Of a DNA stretch of 64,000 bases, positions 1-12,014 are shown one piece after another. Origin of the DNA: Atherix ibis. Its lineage: Eukaryota > Arthropoda > Insecta > Diptera > Athericidae. Below the pieces are notes generated by a model. That model was not told the DNA's origin. It worked only from the letters and a program-made list of their open reading frames with translations, and did no database searches. The DNA lies in the NCBI GenBank assembly GCA_958298945.1, contig OY282609.1, forward strand, positions 33,081,212-33,145,211, given 5' to 3'. The first letter of the stretch is position 1; the number at the start of each line of letters is the position of its first letter. Position numbers and translations under genes: made by a program.

Positions 1-236
1 CGATATGTTTGAGTTCTCAGAAGCTTCTCTAACGGTGATTCGACGATTGGCCAATACTATTTTCTTAAACTGTAAGCAAAACCTTCACATTCGACCGAAA
101 TTGGCGCGCCTTTGCTATGTCAGCTGTCAAAATACATATAATTATGCGGCTTAAGTGTGAAGTTGGTTGTGAAAAAATTCAATTAAGTTCTCTGTTGGGA
201 GACAACGAAATTACTTTCCCAATACATTCTGAGGTG
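1..236 (-). mobile_element. Chimeric family A / family B mariner fragment
   Basis: Positions 1-113 match two separate parts of family A transposase on the minus strand: the helix-turn-helix region, and then the stretch around 'TGTAAGCAAAACCTTC', brought together by a deletion. From about 114 the sequence becomes the 5' end of family B (TATGTCAGCTGTCAAAATAC, then TGCGGCTTAAGTGTGAAG), ending near 234 in a shortened B terminus. The piece is cut by the window edge. No open frame survives. Confidence 0.75.
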
Positions 237-1622
237 TCGCTGTAGTTAATCCTTTCTCTAAAACGAACTGCATATCACGTAATATATTGCAAATAAATGC
301 ATTTATTCAGTAATTGTGTTATTTGTCGATTGTACACTTTGACGGCAATACACAGGTTGTCTCCTGGAGATTAATTAAGTTAGTTGATAGATTTTGTTGT
401 TCTTTTAACAATATTCATAAACTTCTCTAATAAATCAATATTAATTTTACCTAATAAGTCAGTTTGAACAAATTTATTTAGTAAAATTTTGACTCATTTG
501 ATGAGATGTCAACAATTTTTAAAATTAGTTTTAAATCAAAAATATCAAAATTTTTTCGAACAATCGTAAGTAAATGAAATTCCATAAACACAAAACTATA
601 TTTCTTTATAGTATTTTATGTGTAAACTTATTACACTAAGTTGTTATTTATTTTAAAAATTCAAACATTTAAATTGGTTTTTTATAAAAAAAATTTCTAT
701 ATTTTTTTATTACAATACAAAATTTGTTAAAGTTCTTCAAATTTTTCAAGAGAAAGTTGTTATTATTTTTTATTATAAATAAAATAAATCGTTTAAAAAT
801 GGGAATAAATAATAGATATTTTTTTTAAATATATAAAAAGAATATCAACAAGAATACATGAGAACTATTTTATAATTTATATATAGTTTCTTGGTTTTTT
901 TTTATATTATTATTTATGAAAAGAAAATTAGACAAAAAAAATTATTAATTTCTTATTGAAAAAAAAAACATTTTTTTAAATTATATACTAACGATATTTA
1001 TTTTTCTTCTCTTTTATTCCTTCTTCTTCTACTACTAAACTATCATCACTACTACTACTACTACTACTGCTGCCACTTCTACTACTACTACTACTACCAC
1101 AAATCTACAACCGCTATAACCTATTTATAACTACCGCTCCTGCTAATGTTCTACCACTCATAATACTACTACGTCTGCCACTGTCATAATATTGACTGAA
1201 TGGCCGTTTACTTGATTGGTTAAAAAATTATGGTACCTGTTACGATGAACAATAATTAAACAACTGCCAATGATTGTGGACTCTTCCTCTTGATTGATGG
1301 CTACAACATGGACAAATTCAAATGAAAACATTTTCATCGGTTTGTAAATAATTAATGCAATAATGGCGTCTAAACAACGCATATATTATTTTTAAAACAT
1401 AAAAATATCAACAACAACAAAAAAAAAACTATATTTTACTATTACTATCATCATTACAATATCCACAACTTATCATCGGACATCCTTTCTGGACATGATG
1501 AAATTCCGTTATGATAACATAATAACTGCAATCATCAAACAACAATTATTGCGGTGACGACGATGACGATGACGATGACGAATAATGATGACTCGATGTG
1601 TTTGGACCTCATCCGTTTATAG
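237..1622. other. Host intron sequence upstream of exon 1
   Basis: A+T-rich DNA with poly-T and poly-A runs, an (ACT)n-like microsatellite near 1040-1096, and a (GATGAC)n run just before the exon. No transposon terminus or coding stretch was recognised. It ends in the plausible acceptor CATCCGTTTATAG. Confidence 0.6.
1040..1096. repeat. (ACT)n microsatellite, imperfect
   Basis: Repeated ACT/CTA trinucleotides interrupted by CTGCTGCC. A second trinucleotide-like run (GACGAT units) lies at about 1556-1580. Confidence 0.85.
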
Positions 1623-1839
1623 GGCAATGCTGCTAATTCATCGGAAACATCGATGGCAACCCAGCCAGGTGGTTCGGTAACATCACGTGCGGCATCCGAA
1701 AGTCGTTCTGGACCACCGGGATCGAGTAGTGGTGCCACAGGTAATAGCAGCACGAAAGCTGGTAGCACAGTGACCGGTGCAAAATTTCGTCATGGCCTCT
1801 TACAGCTTATGATACACACTATAGATCCGCTACATGATG
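1623..1839 (+). CDS. Host gene internal exon 1 (unidentified protein)
   Basis: An open stretch of 72 codons plus one base. It sits between acceptor TTTATAG and donor GATG|GTGAGT and is clearly richer in G+C than its surroundings. The translation starts GNAANSSETSMATQPGG. It runs through a Ser/Gly/Thr-rich low-complexity region and ends in a hydrophobic, helix-like segment (HGLLQLMIHTIDPLHD) that looks like a conserved domain edge. The last base is the first of a Gly codon, completed by the first two bases of the exon at 43828. An ATG at 1653 lies in frame, but the open frame upstream and the splice acceptor argue that this is an internal exon. The gene family is not recognised. A regulatory or scaffold protein would fit the composition, but that is only inference. 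Confidence 0.7.
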
Positions 1840-2640
1840 GTGAGTTGAAATTCATCAACAAAATCAACGTTTATAAATGAGATTCTGTGTAGGTGTAGGT
1901 TTGTCATCCTATGTGTGCCATTGTGTTGTGTGTGCGTTTTTATTTTCAGTGTTCTGTCTCTGCCAATCGCGTAAACATTCATGTTCGATTGGCTAAATGT
2001 GCTGTTGTTATTTGTCTGTTATATCTATCTCTGTTACTTATATATATATTGTTGGTTTGTTGTTAATCTATCTTGTTTTTTTTTCTTCGTCAAAACTATC
2101 TATAATTTTTCACACTTTATGAATAATTAAATAAATTAAAAGATGATAATCAAAAGTTAATTTTTATAATTATTATTTAATATAGCATGTAAAAGAAATT
2201 ATTTATTATGATTCAATGAAGTTTTTCGTTTTCTTCTCAATTCTATTTATGCAATCATTAGTTTTTTAAATCTTTTTATGCAAATAAATTGTTTTCGTAA
2301 TTTTTCCACCTTTTAAAAATAAATCTGATTTTTAACATATTAATTGTTTATTAATAATTGCATTGGTTGGATGCTTAAAATTATACCAATTCTTAAATGA
2401 TGGTATGTTTATATTGCCTGTCTTCTTTTTGTTAAATTTTTTATTGTGCATGAATAAAAGTTTTTAGCAAATTTTTCGATATATTCTATAAAATTCAAAT
2501 TTTTTCTAAATCTAAGATTCAACTTCAACATCGAGTAGCGCAATACGAGTATATGTAAATTCTTGGTGTACCAATATCATAAAATAATAAACCTTATTCT
2601 TTATTTTTGCTCTTAATTTAGTGAATTAATTATTTAACTA
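1840..2640. other. Intron sequence without recognisable elements
   Basis: A+T-rich DNA with (GT)n-like and poly-T stretches downstream of the exon 1 donor. I see no coding or transposon signal. Confidence 0.5.
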
Positions 2641-2642
2641 TA

Positions 2643-3535
2643 CGAGGTCTGTTCGAAAAGTATCACGGATTTTGAATTTCCGCGGGTTACTTATAATCGA
2701 TTTTCGATTTTTTTTTGTAGCGTTATGTTGGTACTCAAATCTCCTACTTATTCCAACCAGTTTGGCCATTTTGAATATTCAGTTAATTTTTGACAACTGC
2801 TTTGATTGCACGTGTTTTCGACGAAAAACAGCATTGCATTAACATTGCTAAGGAGCTATTGGACTCTACCCGCGACGACCCAAATTTGCTCCAGAGGTTC
2901 ATAACTGGTAACGAGTCATGTGTGTATGGTTATGACGGGGAAACCATAGCTCAATCATCCCAATGGTAGCTGCCGCACGAGCCAAGACCGAAAATAGCAC
3001 GCCAAGTTTGGTCGAATGTGAAGGTTTTGCTTACAGTTTTCTTCGATTGCAGGGGCGTGTTGCATCATGAGTTCTTGGCACAAGGTAGAACGGTCAATAA
3101 GGAATATTACCTGCAAGTTATGTACAAGTTGCTTGAAGCAATCCGCCAGAATTTTGTGGAAGAACAAAAATTGGCTTTTGCACCTTGATAACGCCCCTGC
3201 CGCGCATCGTTGCTTGTGCGCGAATTTTTGGCCAGAAACAACTCACTAATAATGCCGCAGCCACTGTATTCCCCAGATCTGGCGCCCCGTGACTTTTTCT
3301 TGTTCCCGAAACAGATTCTTTGATCCCTTTTTTTTGGAATGGGCAAAAATCAAAGACGAGCAAAAACACGTGTAAGCAAAACAGCTGTCAAAAATTAACT
3401 GAACATTCAAAATGGCCGAACTTGTCGGCATAAGTGAAAAACATGAGTAACAACATAACGCCACAAAAAATCGAAAATCGAATATACGTAAAACGCGGAA
3501 ATTCAAAATTCGCGATACTTTTTGAACAGAACTCG
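2643..3535 (+). mobile_element. Family A mariner derivative with two 5'-type ends, copy 1
   Basis: Flanked by TA at 2641-2642 and 3536-3537. The left end begins CGAGGTCTGTTC and continues with the family's 5' untranslated region. The transposase N-terminus is deleted (2822/2823), and the remaining coding region runs on the + strand: 'NIAKELLDS' region, then KNKNWLLH, then a damaged Asp-Asn motif, then DFFLFPK. At about 3310 the normal 3' end is replaced by an inverted copy of the element's own 5' end, including the reversed start codon region. The outer arms therefore form inverted repeats of about 180 bp. Frameshifts and stops make it non-coding. It shares its internal breakpoint with the copies at 29093 and 40469. 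Confidence 0.85.
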
Positions 3536-4066
3536 TACATTCAATATGACAACAAATTATGCTTATCAATAAAAATCAATTTTATTAAAAAAAAAAAATT
3601 GATTATGGATAATAATGCTTACAGAATATTTTTATATTTGGGATAATATGTTTATTTAAAAAAACATTCCATAAAATTAAAATAATTCAAATAATTTTAG
3701 TATTAATCATACTTTTGGAATTTCATCGAATATATGGCATTTGTTTAACCAGTCCTCAAAAAATGCGAGTCCACTTGGTTCTCAAATTGCCGATCTATTC
3801 TTTGTAAGATCATAGAAATTCTGATAAACTCTCAGCTAATAAAATATCTTGAATCAAAAAAATTCCTCAATGACGGTTAAAATATGGTTTCCGTAGCAAT
3901 AGATCCGCTTGTGATTTGGTGTCATATCTAGTCTTACTATTTTGCTAAATACAAGATACACCATTGGCTGAAATTATTATTCGGACACTTTGATTTGTAT
4001 AATAATATTTTTTCAATTCTATACATCTATGGAACCTAAATTATACCTATAATAATTAATTTTTTA
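3536..4066. other. Intron sequence without recognisable elements
   Basis: A+T-rich DNA between a family A and a family D insertion. Nothing coding was recognised. Confidence 0.5.
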
Positions 4067-4960
4067 CCAGGTATATGAACTTAAATCCGCTATTTTTTAG
4101 TCAAAAAAACACATGTTTTTTTCATAGAAAGCAAAAACAAATTTATTCAAAGTACTACAAATTCTTCCTATCTCTCGGGCTATTTGTGGTTACCACGCCA
4201 AAAAAATCCTTCTCTTTCGAGGCAAACCACTCATCAAGCCATTTTCGAACGTCTTCGTAAGAATTGAAGTGCTGATCAGCCTTGGGGAAGATGTTGATGG
4301 TTAGCCGGTATCAACCCGCGATTTCTTGCGTTTAGGATTCTCGAAATATATCCACTTTTCATCGCCTATCACAATCGGATGCTTGAACGACTTTCTTTTT
4401 TGTCTGGCGAGCAAGATTTCGCATGTGTTTTAGCGTCGCTCCATCTGCCGATCGTTCAATTCATGCGGCACCCATTTTCCGATTTTTCAATCTTTCCCAT
4501 GTCACGCAGACGCATGAAAATGGCTGGTTGAGTAACACCCAATTGCTCCGCGAGCATTTTTTGAGATTGGGTATCGTCTTCGTCCAAAAGAGCCTACAAT
4601 TGATGGTCCTCAACCTAACTAGGCCGATTTTTACGATTTTTGTCCCACAAGTCAAAATTGCCGTCTTTGAACCAACGAAACCAATCTCGACACGTTGTTT
4701 TCGATAAAGCACTGTCACCATAGGCCTCCATAAGCATTCGATGCGATTCGGCTTCTCTCATATGCTCTTTTTCTGCCACAAAACTAGACATGATTACCAA
4801 AGGAAAAATGTATGTTGTTGTACGAAATTACTGATAATGTGCACTGATTAATGTTGACAGATGTCAAACTCATAAAAAAAAGTGTGGTGTACCCATGGTA
4901 GCTTAATACGGTCACTCAGCCATCTATGACCAAACAGCGGATTTAAGCTTATATCCCTTG
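4067..4960 (-). mobile_element. Family D (Mos1-like) mariner, internally deleted
   Basis: Begins CCAGGTATATGAACTTAAAT after a TA and ends ATTTAAGCTTATATCCCTTG before a TA, so both termini are present. The minus strand encodes pieces of a mauritiana-subfamily transposase. The start is near 4791 (ATG, then MSSFVAEKEHMREAESHRML), followed by the QLGVTQP region and the C-terminal WLDEWFASKE region. An internal deletion joins the SYEDV region to the PRPNRFG region near 4275 and removes the second and third catalytic aspartates. About 0.9 kb survives against the 1.26 kb of the copy at 41998. Confidence 0.85.
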
Positions 4961-5458
4961 TAAATCGTAATTTATTAATCGATAACTTTTTTAAGAAAAA
5001 CTTTCCAAAAAATTCTAATAAGGTAAAAAAAAAATTGAATACGTTTTCACTTTGGTAATAAGGTTTCTACAGCAATTCATTTTTTTTGACACTATTAATT
5101 CCATTGGATTACTTTTGATCCTTTAAGATTTGAGATTGTTGCTCTTACTTTTTCATTGATCTTCTATTAAAAACACCGAAATTTTTCAGGAAATTTATTC
5201 TTATATAAACTTTTTTTTGTTATATTAGAAAAATCGATGCTTTATTGATTTTGATTGACAAAATCAATTAAATTTTTTTATTTAAAATTACTTAATTTTA
5301 CAATAATTTATAAATATCTATTAAAAATATATTTAGGTTTTTTTTCTCGCCCTTATGAACAAATTGACTATTTCTCAATTATTCCTTACTATCGAAATTA
5401 CCCTTACAAGAGCTTCTCCTTTTATTATATTTTACCGAAAATTTAGTAAAAAAAGGCT
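4961..5458. other. Intron sequence without recognisable elements
   Basis: A+T-rich DNA with poly-T runs. No supported feature. Confidence 0.5.
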
Positions 5459-6119
5459 ATTAAGTGTGGTAGAAAAGTAATGATACTAGCATTACTGAGA
5501 ATTAGAATAATCGAAAAATTATTCGCCGGATCGAAATTTTGCAAACCAGTTTTGGCACTGGCGCTCACTTAACACATCTTTTCCATACACATTAGATAAT
5601 TTTTTTCTTGCGTAAACAACATTTTTATCTTTTCTATAGTAAAAAAAAAAGGATACCGAAAATGCTGCTTTTCACTTTCCGAAAAATTATTGTGGATTTC
5701 CCTCCACATATCTTGTACATTATAGTCCTTGCTAGCCATTCAGTACAATAGTGTGATAAGTGAGGTTGTGTTTGGTGGCGTAAGTATTTTTGGATCGCCG
5801 AGAAGTAGTGTAAGGTGAACGTCTAAAATTTATGAAAATGTGGAACGAATAAGGTCTATTGCGAGAGTACACCATCGATTAACATTAAAGCTGATGAGCA
5901 ATCCTTGAAAAAACTCAGAAAAATAGTTCGTCGCATTAAATCGGACATTACAGATACTTGGATGCTTCTCCTTGGACAACGTCCCCTATCATATCAACGA
6001 GTTTTTATCAAAAAAATAAATTTCTATAGTTTCCCAGTTCGTGTGAAGCCTTTTGCTTATTAACATCAGTGATGTATAAATAAATAAAAAATCACATAAA
6101 TTTTCTGCCACACCTCTTA
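5459..6119 (+). mobile_element. Family I mariner deletion derivative, copy 1, with a B insert
   Basis: The left end TTAAGTGTGGTAGAAAAGTA and the right end TTTTCTGCCACACCTCTTAA are mutual inverted repeats. Near 5870-6030 the reading frame passes from a mariner N-terminal helix-turn-helix-like stretch directly into the region of the second catalytic motif (DTWMLLLGQ, cognate to the usual WMLHHDN), so the middle of the transposase is missing. The copy at 20561 has the same arrangement. A family B fragment interrupts it at 5522-5700. Confidence 0.65.
5522..5700 (-). mobile_element. Family B mariner fragment nested in family I
   Basis: Matches the N-terminal coding part of family B transposase on the minus strand (VLSERQCQNWFAKFRSGNF region). 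It is nearly identical over about 70 bases to 9590-9660 in the large B copy. No terminal repeat is visible, so it may have arrived by local duplication or gene conversion rather than by transposition. Confidence 0.7.
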
Positions 6120-8886
6120 AATGAACGATCACAAATCATTCGGCTTTTAAAATAAAATCTCTAAAAAAATAATGATTATCTAGTATTTTTGTTAAGAAGC
6201 AAAAATTTCATAATCATCCAGTTTTGTTTTTCTCAAATTACTCTTTTTGCCAATCTTATATAGAAATAGTACTCGTCTTATATAAAAGCGATTGCGTATG
6301 TTTTGTACAGAGTATAAAAGCTTTTAATCTTTATGAAAATCTTCAAAAATCCTTGATTTATTCCCGTCAAAAAAAAGGACCACTAAATATCACTTATAAT
6401 CTGCAAAAAAAAAAAATATTGCGCGCAAAAAGAAATTAAGAAAAAACGTATTTCCTGAATGCCATTTGTTGTGGTTATGTGAAGTGTTGGAAACTGTATT
6501 TTCTTCCTTTTTCATAACGTAAACTACACTTTTCCAAAAATATTATGAGAAAAATAAAAGAAAATGCTCGAAAAGTTCTACACTGCCGTTTGTCTGTATT
6601 GTTGTATTTTTATATAGCAAATCCTGAAGTACTGAGGCGACAGTGCTGAAAATATGTATAAATTGTGTAAGAAAGTGCTTATCCCAACTGAGAAGGTATG
6701 ACTTGGGGGTGAAAAGATACCTTAGGCATGCTTTCAGATGGTTTCAAAGAAATATTGTATTTCCAACCGCATTTGGAATTATGTATTTGTAAAGTGTGCT
6801 AGCTTAAGAATGTAGAGCCCCACTTTAATCTAAGAGTTGACCTATTATGTGAAAGGTTAGAGACTAAGCCGGTAGTGGGTTGATGCAATAAATAGTCAGA
6901 GCTTGTGAAAAATTATTGCTCTTGTAAGACGTAAGACGTTACACTTATACAGCTGCTGTGTAATTAGAAAGTATTTACATGGAAGTAAAGAAGTGTTATC
7001 CGGCTACTCTGTCATAGTAATTTTTATTACCGTAGCACTTCTATTTCGCACTTATTTCACTACATCTAACAGGGTTACTGCTTACATAGAGACATGCAAG
7101 CAAGCAAAAGAGTAAACCGGTAACAGTTTTGTTTAGCAAAAAAAAAAAAAACAAAGACAATAGGCTTAAAATTAGATACTGTTCGTGCAAAAGATTGCTT
7201 AAGATTGTAGAAATGCTTGCCATAAGCATAAATTATTCTATGTCCTTGAGTAGACAACAAAAAGAAAGGAAAAATAATAATTATTATAAAAATCAAAATG
7301 AACACAAGTAGTCGTACGAGTCCAGGGATCACTCTCAGTCGAGTAGAGCAATGATACGTGCTCATATTGCTGGGGAAAGCCTTGATGGGAAATTAACTAA
7401 AAACTTACAATATCAAAACAATTAGACTATTGATAAGTGGTAGTGTTTATAGAGTTTAAATATAATCAACTTTTACAAACTTGGTTACATAAAATATGGA
7501 TGAAAATGAAAAATGGCACAAGATAAGAATGTTTTCCGTAGTGTAATATATCTGCTATTTACTATTAAGAAAATTATATTCTAATAGTTGATATGTGATA
7601 TAAAACGTAGGCTCTTATTATAGATTGCAGAAAAAATGATTCAAATTTATTGCAAAAAGTTCGAAATGATTTATCACAGTTAATTGGTCTGCGTATCCCA
7701 TTAGTTAGTTTATTTTCCGTTTCCGGTTATTTTGATACGGACTCGAATTCAGTTGTTCCGATTCGAGAGAATTTAGTTTCGTTTGTCATACCATATATTC
7801 AAAGGACTCATTCGATTTATGGTAGACATACAATCACGATGACAATTCTCATTCCAACTAATATTTTGAGATTAATAGATCAGATATAAATCTTAATTGG
7901 TTCATAGTTTCAGTTGAAAAATACTAAATGTAACTTTACTGGATCGCATCGCATATATTCATTTGTATTTATCATTGCCACAAGTTATTTCCAGGACGTG
8001 TCAGATTTCCATTATTTAGAGATTAGGCATACAGGGTATTTCTCAAAAAATAATTAATCATCATGGCCCAACAAAATCCGAACATTTCGAATTGGAAAAT
8101 GCGAAAATCTTTTGTTACCGAATACTACTGCGTACAAAGTCAACTGGGAGATAGTATTTGGTTAGAAATAGTAGATCGTTAATGTATTGTCCATTTGTGA
8201 TGTCATCTTGGATTTTATAAAATTTCGAATATACTCTAAATATTCCATTCGTATATGATTTATCATTATTAGTTAGACAGACACAGGAAAGTTGTTTGCA
8301 CTTGCAAATAAATAAATCAGGTTTTTTTTTCTGCTGTGGGAAATTTTTTTCAGAGGTTAATTTTTGAAGGTTTAATGCTTAAAGCAATCTTTCAAGGATT
8401 ACAATTAAAACAGTTGAGAATAATTTCGAATCAAGAGAAAATAATTATCCAAAACAGAATATCAAAAAATTACTCTCAAGTTGCTTTTGCTCAAAAGCTC
8501 CAAAATATTCCTCTCAAGTTGCTTTTGGTCAAAAGCTCAAAATTAAATTAAGTTTTAATTTTTTTCTAAGGTTATGTTTACATAGGTTAGTAACCATTGA
8601 TAGAATTCATTTCAATTTTCGTTGGTTCCTGTAATATTGATTGATTGAATAGATGCCAAGCAGCTGGCTTCAAACATTCAGTAACGGATTAACTGTAAAG
8701 ATAAAGTTATAGTTATCAGTCAATTAACTGCAAATTGATAATATTTTGTTCTAAAACACGAACTATAGAAAATTAGAGTAACAACGTCCTTTTAGATGGA
8801 AGAGCCAGTAGCACTCAATTCTAATAGGAACTCATTGGAAACCCAATTTTTTTTTATCTTTACAAAGCCGGAGTCAAAATAATTTA
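6120..8886. other. Long intron stretch, no recognised gene or element
   Basis: A+T-rich DNA. Short open frames exist (for example 7650-7889 and 8336-8551 on the + strand), but they have biased composition and no recognisable domain. A direct repeat lies near 8470-8540: CTCTCAAGTTGCTTTTG occurs twice, each followed by a TCAAAAGCTC-type segment, with a period of about 39 bases. Confidence 0.45.
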
Positions 8887-8888
8887 TA

Positions 8889-9912
8889 TTAGGTTGTCCG
8901 TTTTTTTTTTATAAAAATTAAAGCCGATTTTCTTATCGTGAATTAATATTTTATTCAATTAAATATTGTCCACTCTGATCCAATCTACCCATACATAATA
9001 TTTTTGTTCTTTGCTAATCCAAGTGATTTTTGACCTCATTTGAAATAAAAATCTTTTACCGTTTAAAATTTTTTGTATAGATCGGAACAAATAATAAGCG
9101 TAAGGTGCTAGGTCTGGAGAGTATGATGGATGTGGCAGTATATCCATCCAAACTCTAAAAGCTTTTTCCTTTGAAATCCCACCAAACAGATAGCATAACC
9201 TATTTTTGATTAATATTGGCTTTCGAAGTGCTTTGATCCGGTTCATCTTTACTACTCCAGGATCTTTTGCACTTAATATTATTGTAGACAATCCATTTCT
9301 CATCCCCAGTGATGATACGCTTCAAAAATGGATCATTTTCTTGGCGTTTGAGAAGCAAATAACAAATGTCAATGCGAAGGCACACATTTTTTTCCGTACG
9401 AAGATGAAGAATCCAAATGTCGAGCTTGGAGATTAAACCTAGCCATTTAAAATGATAATTAACGTTCGAATTCGATAAATTTAATCTCAGCAATTCGCCG
9501 GTTTGCATCAATTAATGCCTTTATTGTGTCTTCATCAGCTTCAACTGGCCCTCCAGAACGTGGTGCATCTTTGAGATCAAAATTGCCGGATCGAAATTTT
9601 GCAAACCAGTTTTGGCACTGGCGCTCACTTAACACATCTTTTCCATACACATTGGATAATTAATTTCTTGCTTGAACAACATTTTTATCTTTTCTATAGT
9701 AAAAAAAAAGATGCCGAAAATGCTGTTTTTCACTTTCCATGTTTGAAAGGGTATCAAACAAAAACTACTGTGCAGAATCAATCAAGCAAGCCTTGCTTTG
9801 TCAGCTGTCAAAATGCATATGATTATACGGCTTAAGTGTGAAGTTGGTTTGTGGAAAAATACAATTAAGTCCTCTGTTGGGAAACAACGAAACTACTTCC
9901 CGGACAACCCAA
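8889..9912 (-). mobile_element. Family B mariner, 1.02 kb
   Basis: Flanked by TA dinucleotides at 8887-8888 and 9913-9914. The termini are TTAGGTTGTCCG on the left and CGGACAACCCAA on the right, matching the B family ends. It carries one damaged transposase on the minus strand, described separately. Part of the centre of the element, including the second catalytic motif, is deleted. Confidence 0.85.
8956..9740 (-). pseudogene. Family B mariner transposase, broken
   Basis: The start codon at 9740 opens MESEKQHFRH-type sequence as in other B copies. Visible in order are the N-terminal dimer/helix-turn-helix region (LSERQCQNWFAKFRSG, then KALIDANRRI), the first catalytic block ITGDEKWIVYNN at about 9285-9320, and then a deletion. 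After it comes YSPDLAPYAYYLF, where the family normally has SDYHLF, so the third catalytic Asp is replaced by Ala. The second Asp motif (HDNARPH in relatives) is absent. At least two frameshifts are present. The protein would be inactive. Confidence 0.8.
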
Positions 9913-9914
9913 TA

Positions 9915-11764
9915 CAATAATAACCTTTGTTTTGTTAGTTATTCCCTTCATAATTTAGTGAAAACTAATATGACCATCTCCAACTCGAAAAAAAATTCAT
10001 TCTCTTTATATTGATTAATATTAATATTAAAGACAGATTATTTTACTTTTTCTCCCCGCTTTCGAACTTGCCTTTCGCATCCCAATTGGAAGCCTGAGAA
10101 TATCTACGTTTCTAGATAGGTTTATCGCTCACAGAATATTTATTTTGTTTTACGTCCTCAATGTAACAGAGGTACCCAAATCCATGTTCTTCTTTATAGG
10201 GTCTTTTCTCCTTATAGTACGTCTCTGAACAGCTATTTGGCTGTTAGTAAAAATGACAAATGATATCGTCATTTTTACTAACAGCCAAATAGCCCTCGAA
10301 GCTTCAGAGCCAATTAATAATAGGACTATCCAGTTCCTTAGATACCGAAACATGCGGAAATTCTGAGACTTAAAATTATCAAAAATTATAAATTTTTAAA
10401 AGATAAACATTTTTTTCGATTCTTAGAAAATTTAAAAAATAATTTTCTGATTATTTATGCAGAGTTAAATTTTTTGGTAAAGTGTGAGGTTATAAACGTC
10501 AATTACAGGTCGGACTATTTGGCAAAAACTATAATACTCTGTACTGTGTTGCCAGATTTAAATTTTTTTTGTCTTTCATCAAATTCGAATTGTAGGTTAT
10601 GTAAGAGGGCAATTGAGAATATAAACATCGTAATCAAAAAGTATATAAAGAAAAAGTATTATTTTCATATCTGAAATTGTTGTCTATTAACATATAATAA
10701 AACTACATTAAATTGTTGTATAAAATAACAGAAGTACTTCTACAAATTGTTGTCAATATCAATTCTATAAATTTTATGATTTACAAAACAACACGAAATA
10801 CGAATGTTCTCACTTGTTACCGTTGATTTCCATAATTTCCATTACAATTTTCATCAACAAAATTTACATGAAAATATGTTAAAGTGAAATGAAATCGTTT
10901 AAACTGGAAGGAGAGAAAATCCAACAAATACAATATCATCGAATTAGTATATTGTATATTCGTTAAATGATAAGCGAATGGAAGAAGGAAATCATAATCG
11001 TTTTTAGCAATCCTCAAATACCACATTTAGATACCATTACGATAATATAAAGCTTTGTGCAAAAAAAAAAGATTTGAAGTTCGTTTCTTCCCTCACCCGA
11101 ATGGATTATAAGCCTTTATATTTGTATGTCCTTATTTTTAATGGTGAACAATACTTTCACAATATATAGTGTAGGATTTTGTGTTTGATATTTTCCAAAA
11201 GTGGTGTTTGATATTTGGCCCACTTTCCTGTACGAGTAGAAAGGTTGAAAATATTTCAAGAATCAATTTTTCAGAAATATTTCACAACTATTCAGGGTTG
11301 ACCTCAGAACCGTCTATTTTCCAGTACAAAATAGTTTTTCCTTAACAACAAAGGCGGCCATAAATAGTTCAATCGCATTTTTTCACTTTATTGAATTATT
11401 TTTTTATTTTTTTTTATTTTTACAGTAGAAAAATTTTGGAAAATATTTCTATAAATATTTTTTATTATATATTAAAATGACCGAAATATATTTTGTTTAA
11501 GATAAAGTTGGGGAGGGTTTGATACTTCTTATCAAAGATTTTCTTCAAACTTTCTGTACCATCATGATTATTGTTAAAATTTCACTACACACCTTAATCT
11601 TTATTATAATCATAGCAAAATGCTAATTAGTCAAATGAGAAGGCTTACAAGGCAAAAACAGTCGTTGAAAACGATATTTGCCTAATTGAGGATATCAAAT
11701 GTCAAAGCGTTTTTACTTTAGTCTAGGTCTGGTCTGGAACTGGAAAAAGGTTATGTGAATCTAC
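9915..11764. other. Intron sequence with a perfect hairpin, otherwise unrecognised
   Basis: No transposon termini or coding similarity were recognised. The one clear structure is the 26-bp perfect inverted repeat listed separately. Confidence 0.5.
10232..10293. repeat. Perfect 26-bp inverted repeat with 10-base loop
   Basis: Positions 10232-10257 (GCTATTTGGCTGTTAGTAAA...) and 10268-10293 are exact reverse complements, separated by AAATGATATC. The DNA or its transcript could fold into a long hairpin. There is no poly-T tail or known small-RNA signature nearby, and its origin is unknown. Confidence 0.9.
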
Positions 11765-11766
11765 GA

Positions 11767-11905
11767 ATTGTGGCAGAAAAGTAATGGGATTGATTTTTAT
11801 CATTACACTCCGATTAGTTCGTCGGTTACACTCTTGTAGAAGTTAACGACAGTACAAAAATGACGTCTCTTCGAGTGTTTTTTTAACTTGGGCAACATAG
11901 GAATG
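11767..11905 (+). mobile_element. Family I mariner 5'-end fragment
   Basis: Begins GTGGCAGAAAAGTAATGGGA like other family I left ends, and reaches a remnant of the transposase start (ATGACGTCTCTTCGAGTG, then AACTTGGGCAA). It is truncated after about 140 bases. Confidence 0.5.
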
Positions 11906-11908
11906 ATT

Positions 11909-12014
11909 CTAGATCTTAGTAAATAACCTTCTAAGTATGTAGTGTATGCATTTAAGTTTACTAAGATACTATTAATAATATTATAATTACATTGAAATGT
12001 GTTTAGTTATCAGA
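11909..12014. repeat. Dispersed repeat of about 106 bp, copy 1
   Basis: GATTCTAGATCTTAGTAAAT through TTGAAATGTGTTTAGTTATC. A second copy in the same orientation lies at 17467-17575 with only a few differences and small indels. It directly abuts the family E mariner. No coding content or terminal repeats were seen. Confidence 0.85.

Noticed and set aside
1653..1880. ATG 1653 as the start of an independent 75-codon gene
   Set aside because: The reading frame is open upstream to a splice acceptor, and the codons after 1839 are intronic in character following a good donor. An internal exon explains it better.
7650..7889. 79-codon + strand frame
   Set aside because: No homology recognised, no splice or promoter context, and low conservation signals by eye.
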